Of a stretch of DNA of 64,000 bases, positions 1-10,618 are shown piece by piece. The translations under genes were made by a program, and so were the position numbers. Positions within the stretch are counted from its first letter, which is position 1; every line of letters begins with the position of its first letter. The DNA comes from Novakomyces olei (Eukaryota; Ascomycota; Novakomycetes; Novakomycetales; Novakomycetaceae), in NCBI GenBank assembly GCA_016906335.1, contig JADEYG010000015.1:248001-312000 (forward strand), read 5' to 3'. The notes below the pieces were generated by a model that had not been told where the DNA came from, searched no databases, and was given only the letters and a program-made list of their open reading frames with translations.

Positions 1-410
1 AATTCAAATATTGTTTTACATTATATTTAATTATTATTATCGTCGCATTTAACATTTACTTGAATTTTACTTGTTTTTACACGTATTTTTAATTAATCTC
101 TATTTTATTTCTATTTTATTTCCATTTTATTTCCATTTTATTTCTATTTTATTCCTATTTTATTTCTATTTCGCTTTTGTCCACCCGTATAGAATATATG
201 CGCCTCGACAATTCTGCCTTGTGCGATGTCGGCGCAGCGCCTCCAAGCGTCTCTTTATTCCATTGGACAAAACTGACTTTCAGATCAATGAATTGCTACT
301 CTCGTTCGTCGCGTCACTGTGAGCGAGTCAATTTGGCCTCGTCAATTGCAATGCGCTGAATGATAAATACGAGATTCGAGTGACGTCTTCACTGTAAAGC
401 ATCCATCAGT
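1..410. other. AT-rich region at the left edge, no gene seen
   Basis: The segment opens with very AT-rich DNA, including a run of TATTTCTATTTTATT-like units at about 100-175. It leads to the start of the transporter gene. The short frames here have no recognisable product. Confidence 0.5.
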
Positions 411-2427
411 ATGTGTGGTCCGCTCGAGGTGCTAACACTGGTGGTATTTCTATTGGTAATAAGACTGATTTAAAGAAAAAGATACAAGGTTACCAATAAA
501 CTAAAGGAAATTTGTTTCTTCTTATTTTTGATACTTTTTTTTTATATTTTATATTTTTGAATGACGATTCTAATCTCAAGTCCTCAGCGTTCACTGTAGC
601 CCCTCTGCGATTCAAGGCTCCCGTGCCCATATTTTCTCAGGGCGAATGGACACGGAAAAAAGCGCGCTTACGTATTGACAAGGCGACAGCACCAGTAGCA
701 GCAGTTTTATTATTATGGGCTGCTCAGGCTATCGACGCGCGGACAGTGAGACGGGGACTCGCTGGTACCGATGGAGTCGAGCCATATAGCATAATGCTGC
801 TCTTCCTGTCGCTAGCTTACTTGGCCACGTCTCTGGATATGTCTGGAGCTTTACAGGCTACTGCACTATGGATTTGCGACCGGTACCACACAAGCGATGG
901 GCGAGTAACTTTTACAGCCTTTTATGCAATGGTACTTTTGCTCGCTGCCGTTGTGGGGAATGACGCAGTTATTCTTACAAGCACGGTTTTTCTCATTTAT
1001 TATACGCGTGTGGCCGAAGTTTCTTACTTGAGTTGGCTTTTCTCGGAATTTCTTGCGGGCAATACGGCATCTATGGTGCTTTTCACTGGCAATGTCACTA
1101 ATTTAGTTGTGTGCCAGGCGTTTGATATTAATTACGCTGCTTTTACTGCATATTCTATTGTGCCTTTTATTGCTTGCTCTATCCTTGGGTTTGTTGCGTG
1201 TTTTCTCCAGTTCGCTCAACCGCGATATATCCCCCGGGCGGCTAATCGGCCGGGAATGGATCCAAGAAGCGTTCTGATTGATCCATTAGCGGCCGTTGTG
1301 GGATTTGCCACTATTATTGTGTGCCTGGCAGTGGTGATTGCTTTGTCTTTTAAGGGTAAGATATGGTCTCATGATTGAACACAATAATAAAAATAAATAA
1401 AAAAGAAGAGCACAAAAGAAGAAACTTCAAGTTTTGAATCAATTCAATGACGTAAAATTTGGAAATTTTGATATACAATTTCATCTACAATTGTTCAACA
1501 TATACAAGAACGCGGCTTTGCATCAATGAAAGAATACTTTTGAAATAGAAAACAAAAGAGGAGAAACAGCTTTTATCTGCCAATTCAATACCTTTAGTAC
1601 CACCATAAATCTATTTTCAACGACTAATACCTCAGATGTGCCTGTATATGTGATCAGTGTACCTTTTATGGTCGGAAAAATGCTTTTTGACATATTTCGT
1701 GACGAACAACGTCATCAGCCTCGAGCTACTTCTACAACGAGTACGAGTCAATTCTTCCTGTCCCTTATCGATAGGTACCCGACTTTTATGACTTCCACAA
1801 GGCGGCTTCCCTTTTCGTTGCTTCTTTTCGCATTTTGCCAATTTATTCTGGTCGAGGCTTTAGACAAACGCGGATGGATAGTCATTTTTTCCACTTGGCT
1901 CGCTCGCATTTCGGGCACGTCAACCTCTCTAAATATTATAGTTGCTCTTGTGGGGACAGTGATATTGTGCAATTTTGCTGGTACAAATATAGGCGCCACT
2001 ATTTTATTTGTTCGAATGATCCAGGCAGATCCATGGCAAAATCAGCCTCATGTCACTCGCAACCTTCAGCTCAATGCTGGACTCGCAATCATGGTGGGAA
2101 GTAATATTGGAGCCGTTAATTTAGTAATTCCTGCTAGTCTTGCAGGTGAGCGAAACAATGTATTTAGTTCAATTTAGTTTGATTCTATTTGATTTAATTT
2201 AATTTAATTTAATTTAGTTTAATCTAATTTTTTTGATGAATTCTTTGAAACTAATTATTTGATTGTGTTTAGGTATCCTTTGGCACGATATTCTCATTCA
2301 AAAGCGGGTACACATCTCGGCTCTTGAATTTGCTCGGTGGAATATATTGCCATTGCTGGCAATGACTGGTGTAAGCATTGGCGTGCTTCTTGCAGAAGCC
2401 CGTGTTATTTCACACCTTGCACCATAG
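411..2427 (+). CDS. ArsB/NhaD-like (citrate-transporter-domain) anion or sodium/proton transporter, four exons
   Basis: This is an integral membrane protein of the ArsB/NhaD/CitMHS ion-transporter superfamily as found in fungi. The substrate cannot be read from sequence. I reconstruct four exons, 411-455, 581-1355, 1636-2145 and 2273-2427, which join in frame to 494 aa. Exon 1 gives the hydrophobic start MCGPLEVLTLVVFLL. Exon 2 holds a run of membrane segments with the conserved-looking VVGNDAVILTSTVFLIYYTR and a TGNVTNLVV loop. Exon 3 carries the second half of the fold, with NFAGTNIGATILFVR and GSNIGAVNLVIPASLAG, the paired re-entrant Asn/Gly motifs typical of the superfamily. All junctions are GT-AG, and the last three exons would be unreadable without splicing. 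The next gene is convergent, 1.7 kb away. The family call is firm; the transported ion is unknown. Confidence 0.8.
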
Positions 2428-4133
2428 TTTTTAGTGCTAGTTTTATGAATAGTATACTGAGCGATTGTCACATGCTTGTAGGGCAGAAATCGTGATCATC
2501 AAACGCTCTTTTTTTATCGATACGCTTGTACCCGCATATGACGTATGAGGATTGTCGGAAAATAACATGTCCAAGCGACAGGAACGCAAGCAGGGTCATA
2601 CGTGGGATAAGATAAACCACTAGATAGCAGAGTGGTTTAAGCCCCTGTCATGCATAAATGTGCACGTGCAATGTACAAACCGAATGCGGTAATTTTATTT
2701 ACTACTTTAGTAAACAGCGTAAGCCAGTGTGTAATTTTTGATTGGTCAGTACGCGTCATGTAAGTACGTATTTAATTCATGTAGCGCGTCAGAGCTTAAT
2801 CCGGACCAAAGCCAGGGGACGGTCTTGAACCAAGGGATGCAATGAGAAGTGAGAAAATTTTTCAATATCCAAATCTCGATCAGTGGAGGAGGGGAGGGAA
2901 GAGAGAAAGAATCGCGTTACAAATTTCGAAATAGCAGATCAATGATCTTTAGCCCTAAAAGTTGGGATCTCGATGTAAGCAAAGCGGAGAAGAATCGTTG
3001 ATGGATGGGAAAGGCGTACAGGGACCCACAAGGGCTCAAGCCTTTTCGAGCGAAAATAGGAACTAAACTTTATAGCCAAGTGGCAAAGGGAGCCATGAAT
3101 TTGAGAAGCGGCTAGCTACCTGGTTTGTATGAGCGGGGGCGGGGGTTTCCAAGTGCTTTCTCGTTACTTCGCCTCAGGGATTTTCAATCATGTGTGTGTG
3201 AGATTTATAATATGATGTCTTTTATAGCGCTACTCCTTTACATTCACTCTTCTATTTACACCGTTCGCTATACAAAATACTTCGCTCTATGTAATGCAAC
3301 TGCAAGTATTTGTTCGCTGTACTAATAGGCTGTGCTTATAATTAATGCCAACCCTCCGTACTCGCCAACCCTAATTATATCGATTACTGCAAAATAAAGC
3401 TTTCTTGCCGAGGGTTTGAGGCATAGGTGAAATTAGTATTGCGGATGCGAACAAGCATTACTGCTACTTTTCATGTATACTATTTTCCTCCAACAAAGTC
3501 AAACTCTGCGGAAAGTTACTGTGTAAGACAACTGGATAAAGAGGTTAAATACACGTATCATTCATGTAATAACAATATACTCAAACTTGTTGATAACCAC
3601 GAATTATTCAAAATGGTACAGTCGGCAGCCGAGCGCGAGCCAGCCTTCAAATATCAAATTGCGAAATTGGTATAGGTACGTATGCAAGTAAGAAAAAAAG
3701 AATAAACGAAAACTATAATTATAAGGTATTAATTAAAATCATTAAACACGATAAGAATAAAATTTATCCCATAACCCTGCTTTCCAACCACTTGATGTTT
3801 GAAGTAAACTAGAATCAATATTGAAAACAAAAACAATCAAATCAGAATAATGGCAAAAACAGGAAAACTACACAAACAAAAAAAACCCCAGATCCAATCC
3901 AAATCCACACTCTCCAAAGTCGCTATTTTTAAACGATGAGCAACCAACCAAAAAGCATGAATTAAAATTAAAATTAAAATAAAATAAAATAAAATAAAAT
4001 AAAAAAAGGCAAGACCATTAACTAAAATTGTCCAATGTTCAATACACAAACTCCACCCACTTTTTCAACAAAAAAGCCATTTGCGATCGCCCCACTCCCC
4101 AAACTGGGCAATTAATTCAGGCAGCAAAAGACA
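2428..4133. other. Intergenic region between convergent genes
   Basis: This 1.7-kb gap lies between the transporter and the kinase 3' ends. The short frames at 3125-3325 and 3427-3675 lack any recognisable motif. Simple A/T-rich sequence (AAAATAAAATAAAAT) lies at about 3963-4005. I see no RNA gene or repeat family. Confidence 0.5.
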
Positions 4134-6800
4134 TTAAAAGCACTGTAATCGCTGAACCGGAGACCCCGGCACTTGAGGAGGAGCAGTCTGCTGTTCAAGA
4201 GGCAGCACATCGTCGTCGCTCGAGCGCTTCTTCGCCTGCGGCTCGCCAACAGACATGCCGAGTCCGACGCTGTGAATCTCTGAGGGCAGAGGGCAAACGG
4301 CACTGGGCAGCAGCCTTGGCGATCCATCAACACTGCCAAACCGACGAGCAATCGGCCTCGGCTGCTGTCGAGGGCAGTCGGCAGCCTCAACAGTGGCTCT
4401 GCCAGTTTTAAGCTCAAGTGCAAGCGTCTCTGCCTCTGCTTCTGCCTCTAATTCTGCCTCTCCTTCTCTTGTTGAAGGATCAGACGAAGACGAAGAGAAT
4501 AGAGGTCTCATATGCTCATTATTACTGCACGGCTCTGCCTGCAAAAACTGCTGTTGGCCGCCGATTAAAGGCCGATCGCGGCCTCTGAGGCTACTGCCCT
4601 TGCCAGGAACTGGCGGCGGCGTCCTCGGCGGCCGTCCAATCAGAGCAGCCGTCTCCTCTACGGCTCCACGCTGACGGAACCTGTCTCCCGCACCAAACTT
4701 TGACCTTTTTTGGCACCCAAAACTGGGAGCAAACGGCACATTTGGCGGCTGAGTTAGTGGAGGCTCTGCCAGTGGCTCTGCCAAAGGCTCTGCCAAGGGC
4801 TCTTTGGCTTTTGTATCGGCCTCGTGCTTTAACCTTGCAGACTTGCAGTTGGGCGAGACTGGAGTCGCTGGACACTCCATTCGCCGGCGGCCGCGTTTGT
4901 TTGCCTGCCGCCTGTCAAATTGCTGTTGCTGTTGTTTTTGTAATTGTTTTTGTTGTTGTTGCGTCTGTTGCTGTTCTTGTTTCTGTTGTTTTTGTTGTAT
5001 CCGTTCAGTGCTGTTTGTGTCTGGAGAGATAGGCAGAGCTCCAGAACTGCTCAATCCTGCTTCAAGAGCCAAACTCGAGCTGCAGCTCGAGTTTGAAAAG
5101 GACATTCTGTGCCTGTAAGCCATCCCTGGCGTTCCCGGAGTCGGCGGAGCAAACACGTCCGGCCGTGAATGTACAGGCTCTTCTTCCCTGCCGACAGAGA
5201 GCGGCTGTTTATAAACCTGATGGCCAACAAACCCGTGGGCCGTCGGGGCAGTAATGCCTTTTGTACCAGCCGTTGCTGTATCGTAATTGTAATTGTAATT
5301 GAAATTGTCATTGTTGTAATTGCCACTGTTGTAATTGTCATTTTTGTAATTGCCATTGTTGCTGTAATTACGATTACTGCCGTAATTACTGTCGTAATTA
5401 CTATCGTAATTACTACGATTACTGCCGTCGGCAAACCTGTTTTTAGACTCTTGTCTCTGCACAGAAAGAGGCGGTGTATGAGGAAACTGAGCAGCGAGAT
5501 CTGAGCTCTCTCCGCTCAGACTGCTCGCCAAGTTTTGCTCGTGGCGGCCGGCAAAGTCTTTGTCAAACACTATTGCCTCTTCATTCTCGTCATCCGCCAG
5601 CGACTCTGCTATCGATTGAGGGTCAGATTGAGGGTCAGATTGAAGGTCAGATTGAGGGTCAGATTGAGGACGCAGAGGCAGTTGCTTTTGCGGAGGAGAG
5701 GAGAGCCTTGGGCCGTCGGTAAAGCAGTTTTGTGAATACTTTGGGTCCTCACAAAACTGCCGACCAGTCTCGACGTCACCCTCCTCATACTCTGCTCCAC
5801 TGCTGCCGCTAAAAGCCTCACAATCCTGATCGTGAGGCTCAAACGGCCGCTCAAAAGGCCGTTCAAACGGCCGTTCAAGTGTGTCTGGCGAGACGCGGGC
5901 AAAGCTCTGCTCAAATCCAGGCGCAGAGTCGACAAGAGGAGTCGGTGCTACTGTAAAACGAGGGCAGTGCAAGATAGCCCTCCGCAGTTCGGGAATAGAG
6001 ATTCTTTCCGCCGGATTAAGCGTAAAAATGCGCTTCAAGACGGCCTCAAAGTCCCTTGTCAGAGGCAAAATAGAGCTTAAAAAATGCGGGTCACGGAGGT
6101 AAGCCTGAAACGTTTCGTCAGACTGAGGCGAAGCCCGTTTCCACGGATTCCTGCCGCACGTGAGATTGATGAGTACGACTCCCAATGACCATACGTCATT
6201 GGGAGCGGAGGCGTAACAAGGCGCCAGTCTCGGCGCCGGCTGTTGGCACTCTGGCGACATGTAAAACGAGGATCCACAGCCAAAATCAGAGTTGTAAGCG
6301 TCCGTAGTGGCCAATCCAAAATCTGCCAGTTTTACAACCATCCCTATTTCGCAAACGAGAATGTTTTCCGGCTTTAGATCTCGGTGAAAGATGCCGATAG
6401 AGTGGCAAAACTCTACCGCGTCAAGGATCTGGAGAAAGATGTGACGCGCCATTTCGTCATCGCCCACGTACCCTCCGTACTCTGTTATTATCGTGAAAAG
6501 ATCGCCCTCTTGGCAGTACTCGAGGACGCAGTACACGCAGTCTGGCGCGTCGAGGATGGCCAATAGGGAGACGACATTTGGGTGGATCTGCGCTCGCGAG
6601 TGGAGAGCGAGTTCACGCGCCTGGAAACGGCGCTGCCGAGCGTCGAGGTTCGTTTTAGAGAGAGCCTTCACTGCGAACGGTGCTCCTGTGTGTATATCGT
6701 GAGCAGTATACACTACTCCGTACGCTCCCACGCCTAAAATGCCGTCGAGCTCGAGCTGCTCGTCGAGCACGAGCCCGAGACGGGATTCGGGCTCGATCAT
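4134..6800 (-). CDS. Serine/threonine protein kinase, Ran1/Sks1-like, with long low-complexity tail
   Basis: This single-exon gene encodes 888 aa with an N-terminal kinase domain at about residues 15-285. Visible landmarks are the glycine loop GVGAYGVV (23-30), the VK lysine K45, HRDLKPEN at 139-146 (catalytic D141), DFG at 160-162 and SPE at 182-184 in place of APE. The arrangement and the short N-terminus resemble fungal Ran1/Pat1 and Sks1/Vhs1 kinases, which act in nutrient and meiosis signalling; that assignment is by family resemblance. The remaining 600 residues are disordered-looking, with tandem FERP, PQSD and EPLA units, an Asn/Tyr-rich block and a Gln-rich block. These are typical substrates for repeat-length variation. 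The ATG at 6800 is the first and sits directly before the domain. The promoter is shared divergently with the dehydrogenase 1.9 kb away. Confidence 0.85.
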   Translation of the reverse strand: MIEPESRLGLVLDEQLELDGILGVGAYGVVYTAHDIHTGAPFAVKALSKTNLDARQRRFQARELALHSRAQIHPNVVSLLAILDAPDCVYCVLEYCQEGDLFTIITEYGGYVGDDEMARHIFLQILDAVEFCHSIGIFHRDLKPENILVCEIGMVVKLADFGLATTDAYNSDFGCGSSFYMSPECQQPAPRLAPCYASAPNDVWSLGVVLINLTCGRNPWKRASPQSDETFQAYLRDPHFLSSILPLTRDFEAVLKRIFTLNPAERISIPELRRAILHCPRFTVAPTPLVDSAPGFEQSFARVSPDTLERPFERPFERPFEPHDQDCEAFSGSSGAEYEEGDVETGRQFCEDPKYSQNCFTDGPRLSSPPQKQLPLRPQSDPQSDLQSDPQSDPQSIAESLADDENEEAIVFDKDFAGRHEQNLASSLSGESSDLAAQFPHTPPLSVQRQESKNRFADGSNRSNYDSNYDSNYGSNRNYSNNGNYKNDNYNSGNYNNDNFNYNYNYDTATAGTKGITAPTAHGFVGHQVYKQPLSVGREEEPVHSRPDVFAPPTPGTPGMAYRHRMSFSNSSCSSSLALEAGLSSSGALPISPDTNSTERIQQKQQKQEQQQTQQQQKQLQKQQQQQFDRRQANKRGRRRMECPATPVSPNCKSARLKHEADTKAKEPLAEPLAEPLAEPPLTQPPNVPFAPSFGCQKRSKFGAGDRFRQRGAVEETAALIGRPPRTPPPVPGKGSSLRGRDRPLIGGQQQFLQAEPCSNNEHMRPLFSSSSSDPSTREGEAELEAEAEAETLALELKTGRATVEAADCPRQQPRPIARRFGSVDGSPRLLPSAVCPLPSEIHSVGLGMSVGEPQAKKRSSDDDVLPLEQQTAPPQVPGSPVQRLQCF
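5280..5430. repeat. Coding microsatellite (Asn/Tyr codons) in the kinase gene
   Basis: Repeats of GTAATT, CGTAATTACT and similar hexamers encode the Asn/Tyr-rich block of the kinase tail on the minus strand. They are imperfect and in frame. Confidence 0.8.
5614..5670. repeat. 12-bp tandem repeat GATTGAGGGTCA in the kinase gene
   Basis: About five near-identical 12-bp units, in frame on the minus strand, encode the PQSD repeat of the kinase tail. One unit carries a single base change (GATTGAAGGTCA). Confidence 0.85.
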
Positions 6801-6910
6801 TGTTGCGAGCGGCGAGCGCCGATCAGAGGCGTTAAGCCAGAGAGTAGAGAGTTGGAGATTTAGAGATCCAAAGACTCAAAGAGATTCCGAGAGAATGCTG
6901 TTTGATAAAG

Positions 6911-6948
6911 GATTGATCGGATTGATCGGATTGATCGGTACTGATCAA
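6911..6948. repeat. Tandem GATTGATCG repeat in the kinase 5' region
   Basis: Three perfect 9-bp units GATTGATCG, followed by a fourth TGATC, lie 111-148 bp upstream of the kinase start codon. The TGATC core recurs in clusters before MCM4 and inside the PDI intron. Confidence 0.8.
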
Positions 6949-8558
6949 GAGTAATACAGCCACTTTACTCTTGGCAACAAGGTTAGCAAGGGACGAGGCA
7001 AAAGATATCAGATGCAAAAGATATCAGACGCTGACTGACGGTAGAAGCAGACGACGAGTAGGACCAGCTAGAGTTCCTTGGAGTTCGCTGTATCGAGCGA
7101 GGTTTTTATCTGTCTGTGATAGCGCACAGGTCGGAAGTAGAGGCGCGCGTAAACGAACAAGCACACGTTTCACTATCCCGGCACACGCACAAAAGAGCAA
7201 TGCGGCCCAAAGAGCAATGCGGCCGCGCACGGACGGTAAAGAAAGAGATCAGGTTTACGGCAGAGAGAGGATCAAAGACAGGTCGCAAAACCGCTGACGG
7301 AGAAACCCACCAAACCCAAATTGGCGCCAATGCGAGAGCGAGCGGCCTACAATGAGCACAGTAGTAGTGCGACAGTGAAGTCGGTTTGTACCACGAGGCA
7401 GACGAGAGCAGCGAGACGGAACCGATATCAATGCAGCCGCCCGTGTGACGTACGTAAAAGGCCGTACGAGAAAAATTAGCGTATAATCTGCCTATATTAA
7501 GTGTACACGTCTAGTACCTTGTGCTATTATTAATTTGCCCTTTATTTATTTAATCATATGGCTATCCTTAATTTACATGTACCGATTATATAATACTGCA
7601 TATATTAATTAAAAGCTGCATCCTGGCCTCGCGCCTCCGCCCACCAAACAAAGGATTTGCTGCCGCTTAGTGTACTAGTAGCCAAAACCTGCAGCTGCCC
7701 TCACAGACAGACGGACGGCGGCAGGCGGCGGCACTAACTAATCTCCTATAGTTTTTTTTTCGTCAATTTGCCCATCCGCGCCGGCCCGTACCCGCACAGA
7801 GTTCGTCTATACCGGAAAAAGAGGTCTTGTCCTCAAGCCTAATATTCGATTCTGATCGAATCAAGGGACATCCCTACGATCCAGACGTACTAGTGGCAAG
7901 CGCGCCACGTGAATAAGCTCGTGTTCTTGATCAGCGCTTTATGCCCGTTTCATGTGTCTCAAAACACGCCTCTTTTAATTATTCGACCAGCGTGTTCTGC
8001 ATGCGGAAATACGCCTGCCGTCGCCCTTACACAGTGTATTGCGCGCGCCGGATTCTTGCCGCAAAAGTGTGCTGTTCAAGTAGTGTTTCATGCAAACTTA
8101 TTACTGGTTTATCCCACGCAATCCCATTGTGAGCGTGGGCTATGTTTTGATTTATTATTCCGGTGGTTTACCCGTTCAGGATGTATAGCTGAATTATTTA
8201 TTATGCTCGCATTTTATTTATTTACGGTGCGGCGTGTATTTTGCGTACTTTTGGCATCGCATTAGATAATGAAACACTTGGCCTTCGTCATACCCAAGAC
8301 AATATGGTGGGCAAAACAGTGTGCCATTTGAATATGCACACGGCGCAGCGAGCGTACTTGAAAACCATATATTTATTTGTATGTATATATATATATTTTT
8401 TTTTTTGAGTCTCCTGAAGGGCACTAGTCCAGACGAGCAGCGCGTCAAATTAGTGTGCAGTGTAGATTGAAGCGTTCTCGTTGGCATAATAATTTCCGTG
8501 GGAGGAATAGAAAGGATAGCGCTCTCCCAGATTGGATATTTTGTCAAGTAAACTAACT

Positions 8559-8623
8559 GGGGGCAGGGCCCTTGTGGGGGACTAGTGGGGGTTGGTGGGG
8601 GACTGGTGGGGGACTGGTGGGGG
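8559..8623 (+). promoter_or_regulatory. G-quadruplex-type motif upstream of the dehydrogenase
   Basis: Six runs of five G lie on the coding strand at 8559-8563, 8576-8580, 8587-8591, 8597-8601, 8608-8612 and 8619-8623. The last five are separated by 5-6 nt, making an 11-bp near-tandem unit GGGGGACTGGT. The block ends 92 bp before the ATG, so it is in the promoter or 5' leader. The sequence meets the usual G4 pattern; a regulatory role is inference. Confidence 0.6.
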
Positions 8624-8715
8624 TCAATAGCGCGAGTATATCGCGGCTAGCGACGCACCTCTGTCCAGTCTTTTTGCCCACAATCTCACGGCATTGCCCA
8701 ACCATTCGTCCAAGC

Positions 8716-9926
8716 ATGTCGGATTTCAAAATCAATTCACTATTCAACATCTCGGGGCTTGTTGCCGTCGTCACCGGCGGCGGTACCGGCATCGGCTTGA
8801 GTATATAGTCTTTGACTAATTTTGTTCTAATGCGCAAAAGTGATTACAAGGGCACTTGTGGATAATGGGGCTACCGTCTACATTATTGGCCGTCGACTAG
8901 AGCGCCTTGAAGCCGCTGCAAGGCAGTACGGGGTAAGAACGGACTCCTAAACAAAGTATTAAAAGGAACAGAATCAATTTGCCATTTATCCCTATCTGAA
9001 GGCCAAGAAAATGACAAAGAAATAGAAATGCCAATAAAAGCAAGTTTGTTCAAATAGCGCTAATTCCAGGAGCGGGTAATTCCGCTAGTGGCGGATGTAA
9101 CAAAAAAGTCCGACTTGGAAAAGGCAGCCAAAGCTGTTGGCAAGGCAAATGGCCATATTGATTTACTGGTAAACAACTCTGGAATAATGGGCCCAAGGCT
9201 GGATCAGGAGGCGCTCGGCGATCAGACCGACCCGGAAAAAGTGTACGATGCTCTGTGGGCGGCCGATGAGGATTCTTGGGACTCTGTTCTCCGTACAAAT
9301 GCGACTTCTGTATATTTTACAAGTGTCGCCTTTTTGAAATTACTCGCAGCCGGCAGCAGACGTGCCGCCTCTCAAGGCTGCCAGCGCTCTTCTCAAATTG
9401 TTACTATTTCTTCCGTGGCCGCGCACATGCGGAGCGTCAAGTCGTCATTGTAAGTTTGAAATTAACCGGTGAATATAAGAATAAAATCAGGAAAAAAGGG
9501 AGAAAGAGACCCACAAAGCAAGCTTTAGCGCATTCGAGCAAATACTAAAAATCAAGCCAATACAACACGAGCAAAGCGGCCGCTCTTAGCATCACGAAAA
9601 TGTTGGGTAACGTTTTCACCGAGCTCAATGTGCGGGCAAATACAATCTGCCCTGGAATATTTCCGTCAGAAATGGTACCGATTCAACTGAGTAAAACGAG
9701 AAATTTCCACAAATTAACCAAAAAATAGACGGGCGACTCTGCAGACGAAAAGGGCCGTTCGCGTTTAGAATTGCCGGAAAATGTTCGTCAAGGAATTCCC
9801 TCGCGCCGAGCAGGCGATGAGCGCGAGTTTGCAGAGCTGCTTCTTATGCTCGCCTCGAACGGGTTCATTAATGGTGCAGATATCCTTATAGATGGCGGTC
9901 GTCTGCATTACTTTCCCAGTACATAG
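8716..9926 (+). CDS. Short-chain dehydrogenase/reductase, five exons
   Basis: A classical SDR oxidoreductase of 290 aa, assembled from exons 8716-8800, 8841-8932, 9070-9449, 9557-9674 and 9729-9926. The Rossmann cofactor motif TGGGTGIG is at residues 20-27. The Arg-rich loop GRRLERL after the second strand suggests NADP(H) preference. The NNSG motif stabilises the central sheet, and a Ser in TISSVAAH precedes the catalytic YNTSK (Y188, K192). The downstream PGIFPSEM and DGG segments match the family end. The N-terminal 13 residues and MSDFKI start resemble fungal cytosolic SDRs. All introns are 40-137 nt and GT-AG; each junction restores the frame across conserved motifs. The fourth donor (ATG|GTACCG) is the weakest. 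The substrate is not predictable. Confidence 0.85.
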
Positions 9927-10618
9927 AAGCAAACCTTTTGTCAAGCAAGAGCAGCACGCTTGATTGGGGAACGCAAGAGTTTTAGTTTATTAGAAATGGT
10001 GATAGAAGAATATAGTTATTTTAAGAGCAACGCGTAACTCAAATACTAGCCGGTTTAACAAAACAATATGCTTTATTCAAATAATATATGGGATGGCATT
10101 TGACGTATATTAAATACGTCTGTTTTGTTTTACCTTTTTTTTTCAGCTGCTTCAAATTAATCAGACACTATTGAATCGCTCAATGTTTGGTCATGTTTTA
10201 CAAATTCAGTCTGAGCAATGTTCTCTATACTTTGGTTTGATAATAATTATTGTGAAACTTGATTCTAATCATATTTAAAACCGTTGGCGGCGCGCAAGAA
10301 TATACAACAAGCCAATGTAATGAACAAAGTGCATTAGAGCTGCAGAAAAAGTCCCTCGTATGCGATTTAAAAAAAATGCTTAATAGCAATACAAAAAAAA
10401 AAGTGGGGGCCACGTATGAAACAGGACTGTAGTTTAGACAGAAACAGCCCAACCAGGCATCCATCCGGAAACGGTATAAAGTGAAACACTGGCCACAAGA
10501 GCGGCTATTCTACGAATAGCCGCGGCTCAACAAGAACCAAGCAGCCCTGTTACCGCACAATCCCAGTCCACCATGCCTCAAGCAAACCCGGTGCAATCAA
10601 AATTGCAAGAGATCTAGC
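9927..10618. other. Intergenic region between convergent genes
   Basis: The 3' regions of the dehydrogenase and the GH72 gene face each other here. The only structured element seen is the hairpin at 10501-10523; the rest is AT-rich and unremarkable. Confidence 0.5.
10501..10523. other. Perfect inverted repeat (hairpin) downstream of the GH72 gene
   Basis: Arms GCGGCTATTC and GAATAGCCGC pair perfectly over 10 bp around a TAC loop. The element lies about 95 bp beyond the GH72 stop codon, so it could form a hairpin in that mRNA's 3' UTR or act as a dyad-binding site. The function is unknown. Confidence 0.7.

Larger units (their letters stand above)
6801..8715. other. Divergent intergenic region, kinase / dehydrogenase
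   Basis: This 1.9-kb region separates two divergent genes. It holds a threefold GATTGATCG repeat at 6911-6937, a (TA)n plus poly-T tract near 8386-8406 and a G-run cluster at 8559-8623. The frame at 7909-8265 has no recognisable features. I see no RNA gene. Confidence 0.5.

Noticed and set aside
2611-2680. Possible tRNA-like segment (stem-like CCACT..AGTGG)
   Set aside because: No TTCGANTC-type T-loop or acceptor stem could be matched.
3427-3675. 82-codon frame
   Set aside because: AT-rich, no motif, no plausible homologue recognised; likely chance.
4804-5118. Cys-rich plus-strand frame of 104 codons with many consecutive Cys, like a metallothionein or toxin-like peptide
   Set aside because: It is exactly antisense to the Gln-rich codons of the kinase tail; CAG/CAA repeats read backwards give Cys/Leu/Val codons.
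7909-8265. 118-codon frame upstream of the dehydrogenase
   Set aside because: Composition is irregular, with no domain or signal; overlapping frames on the other strand; likely chance.
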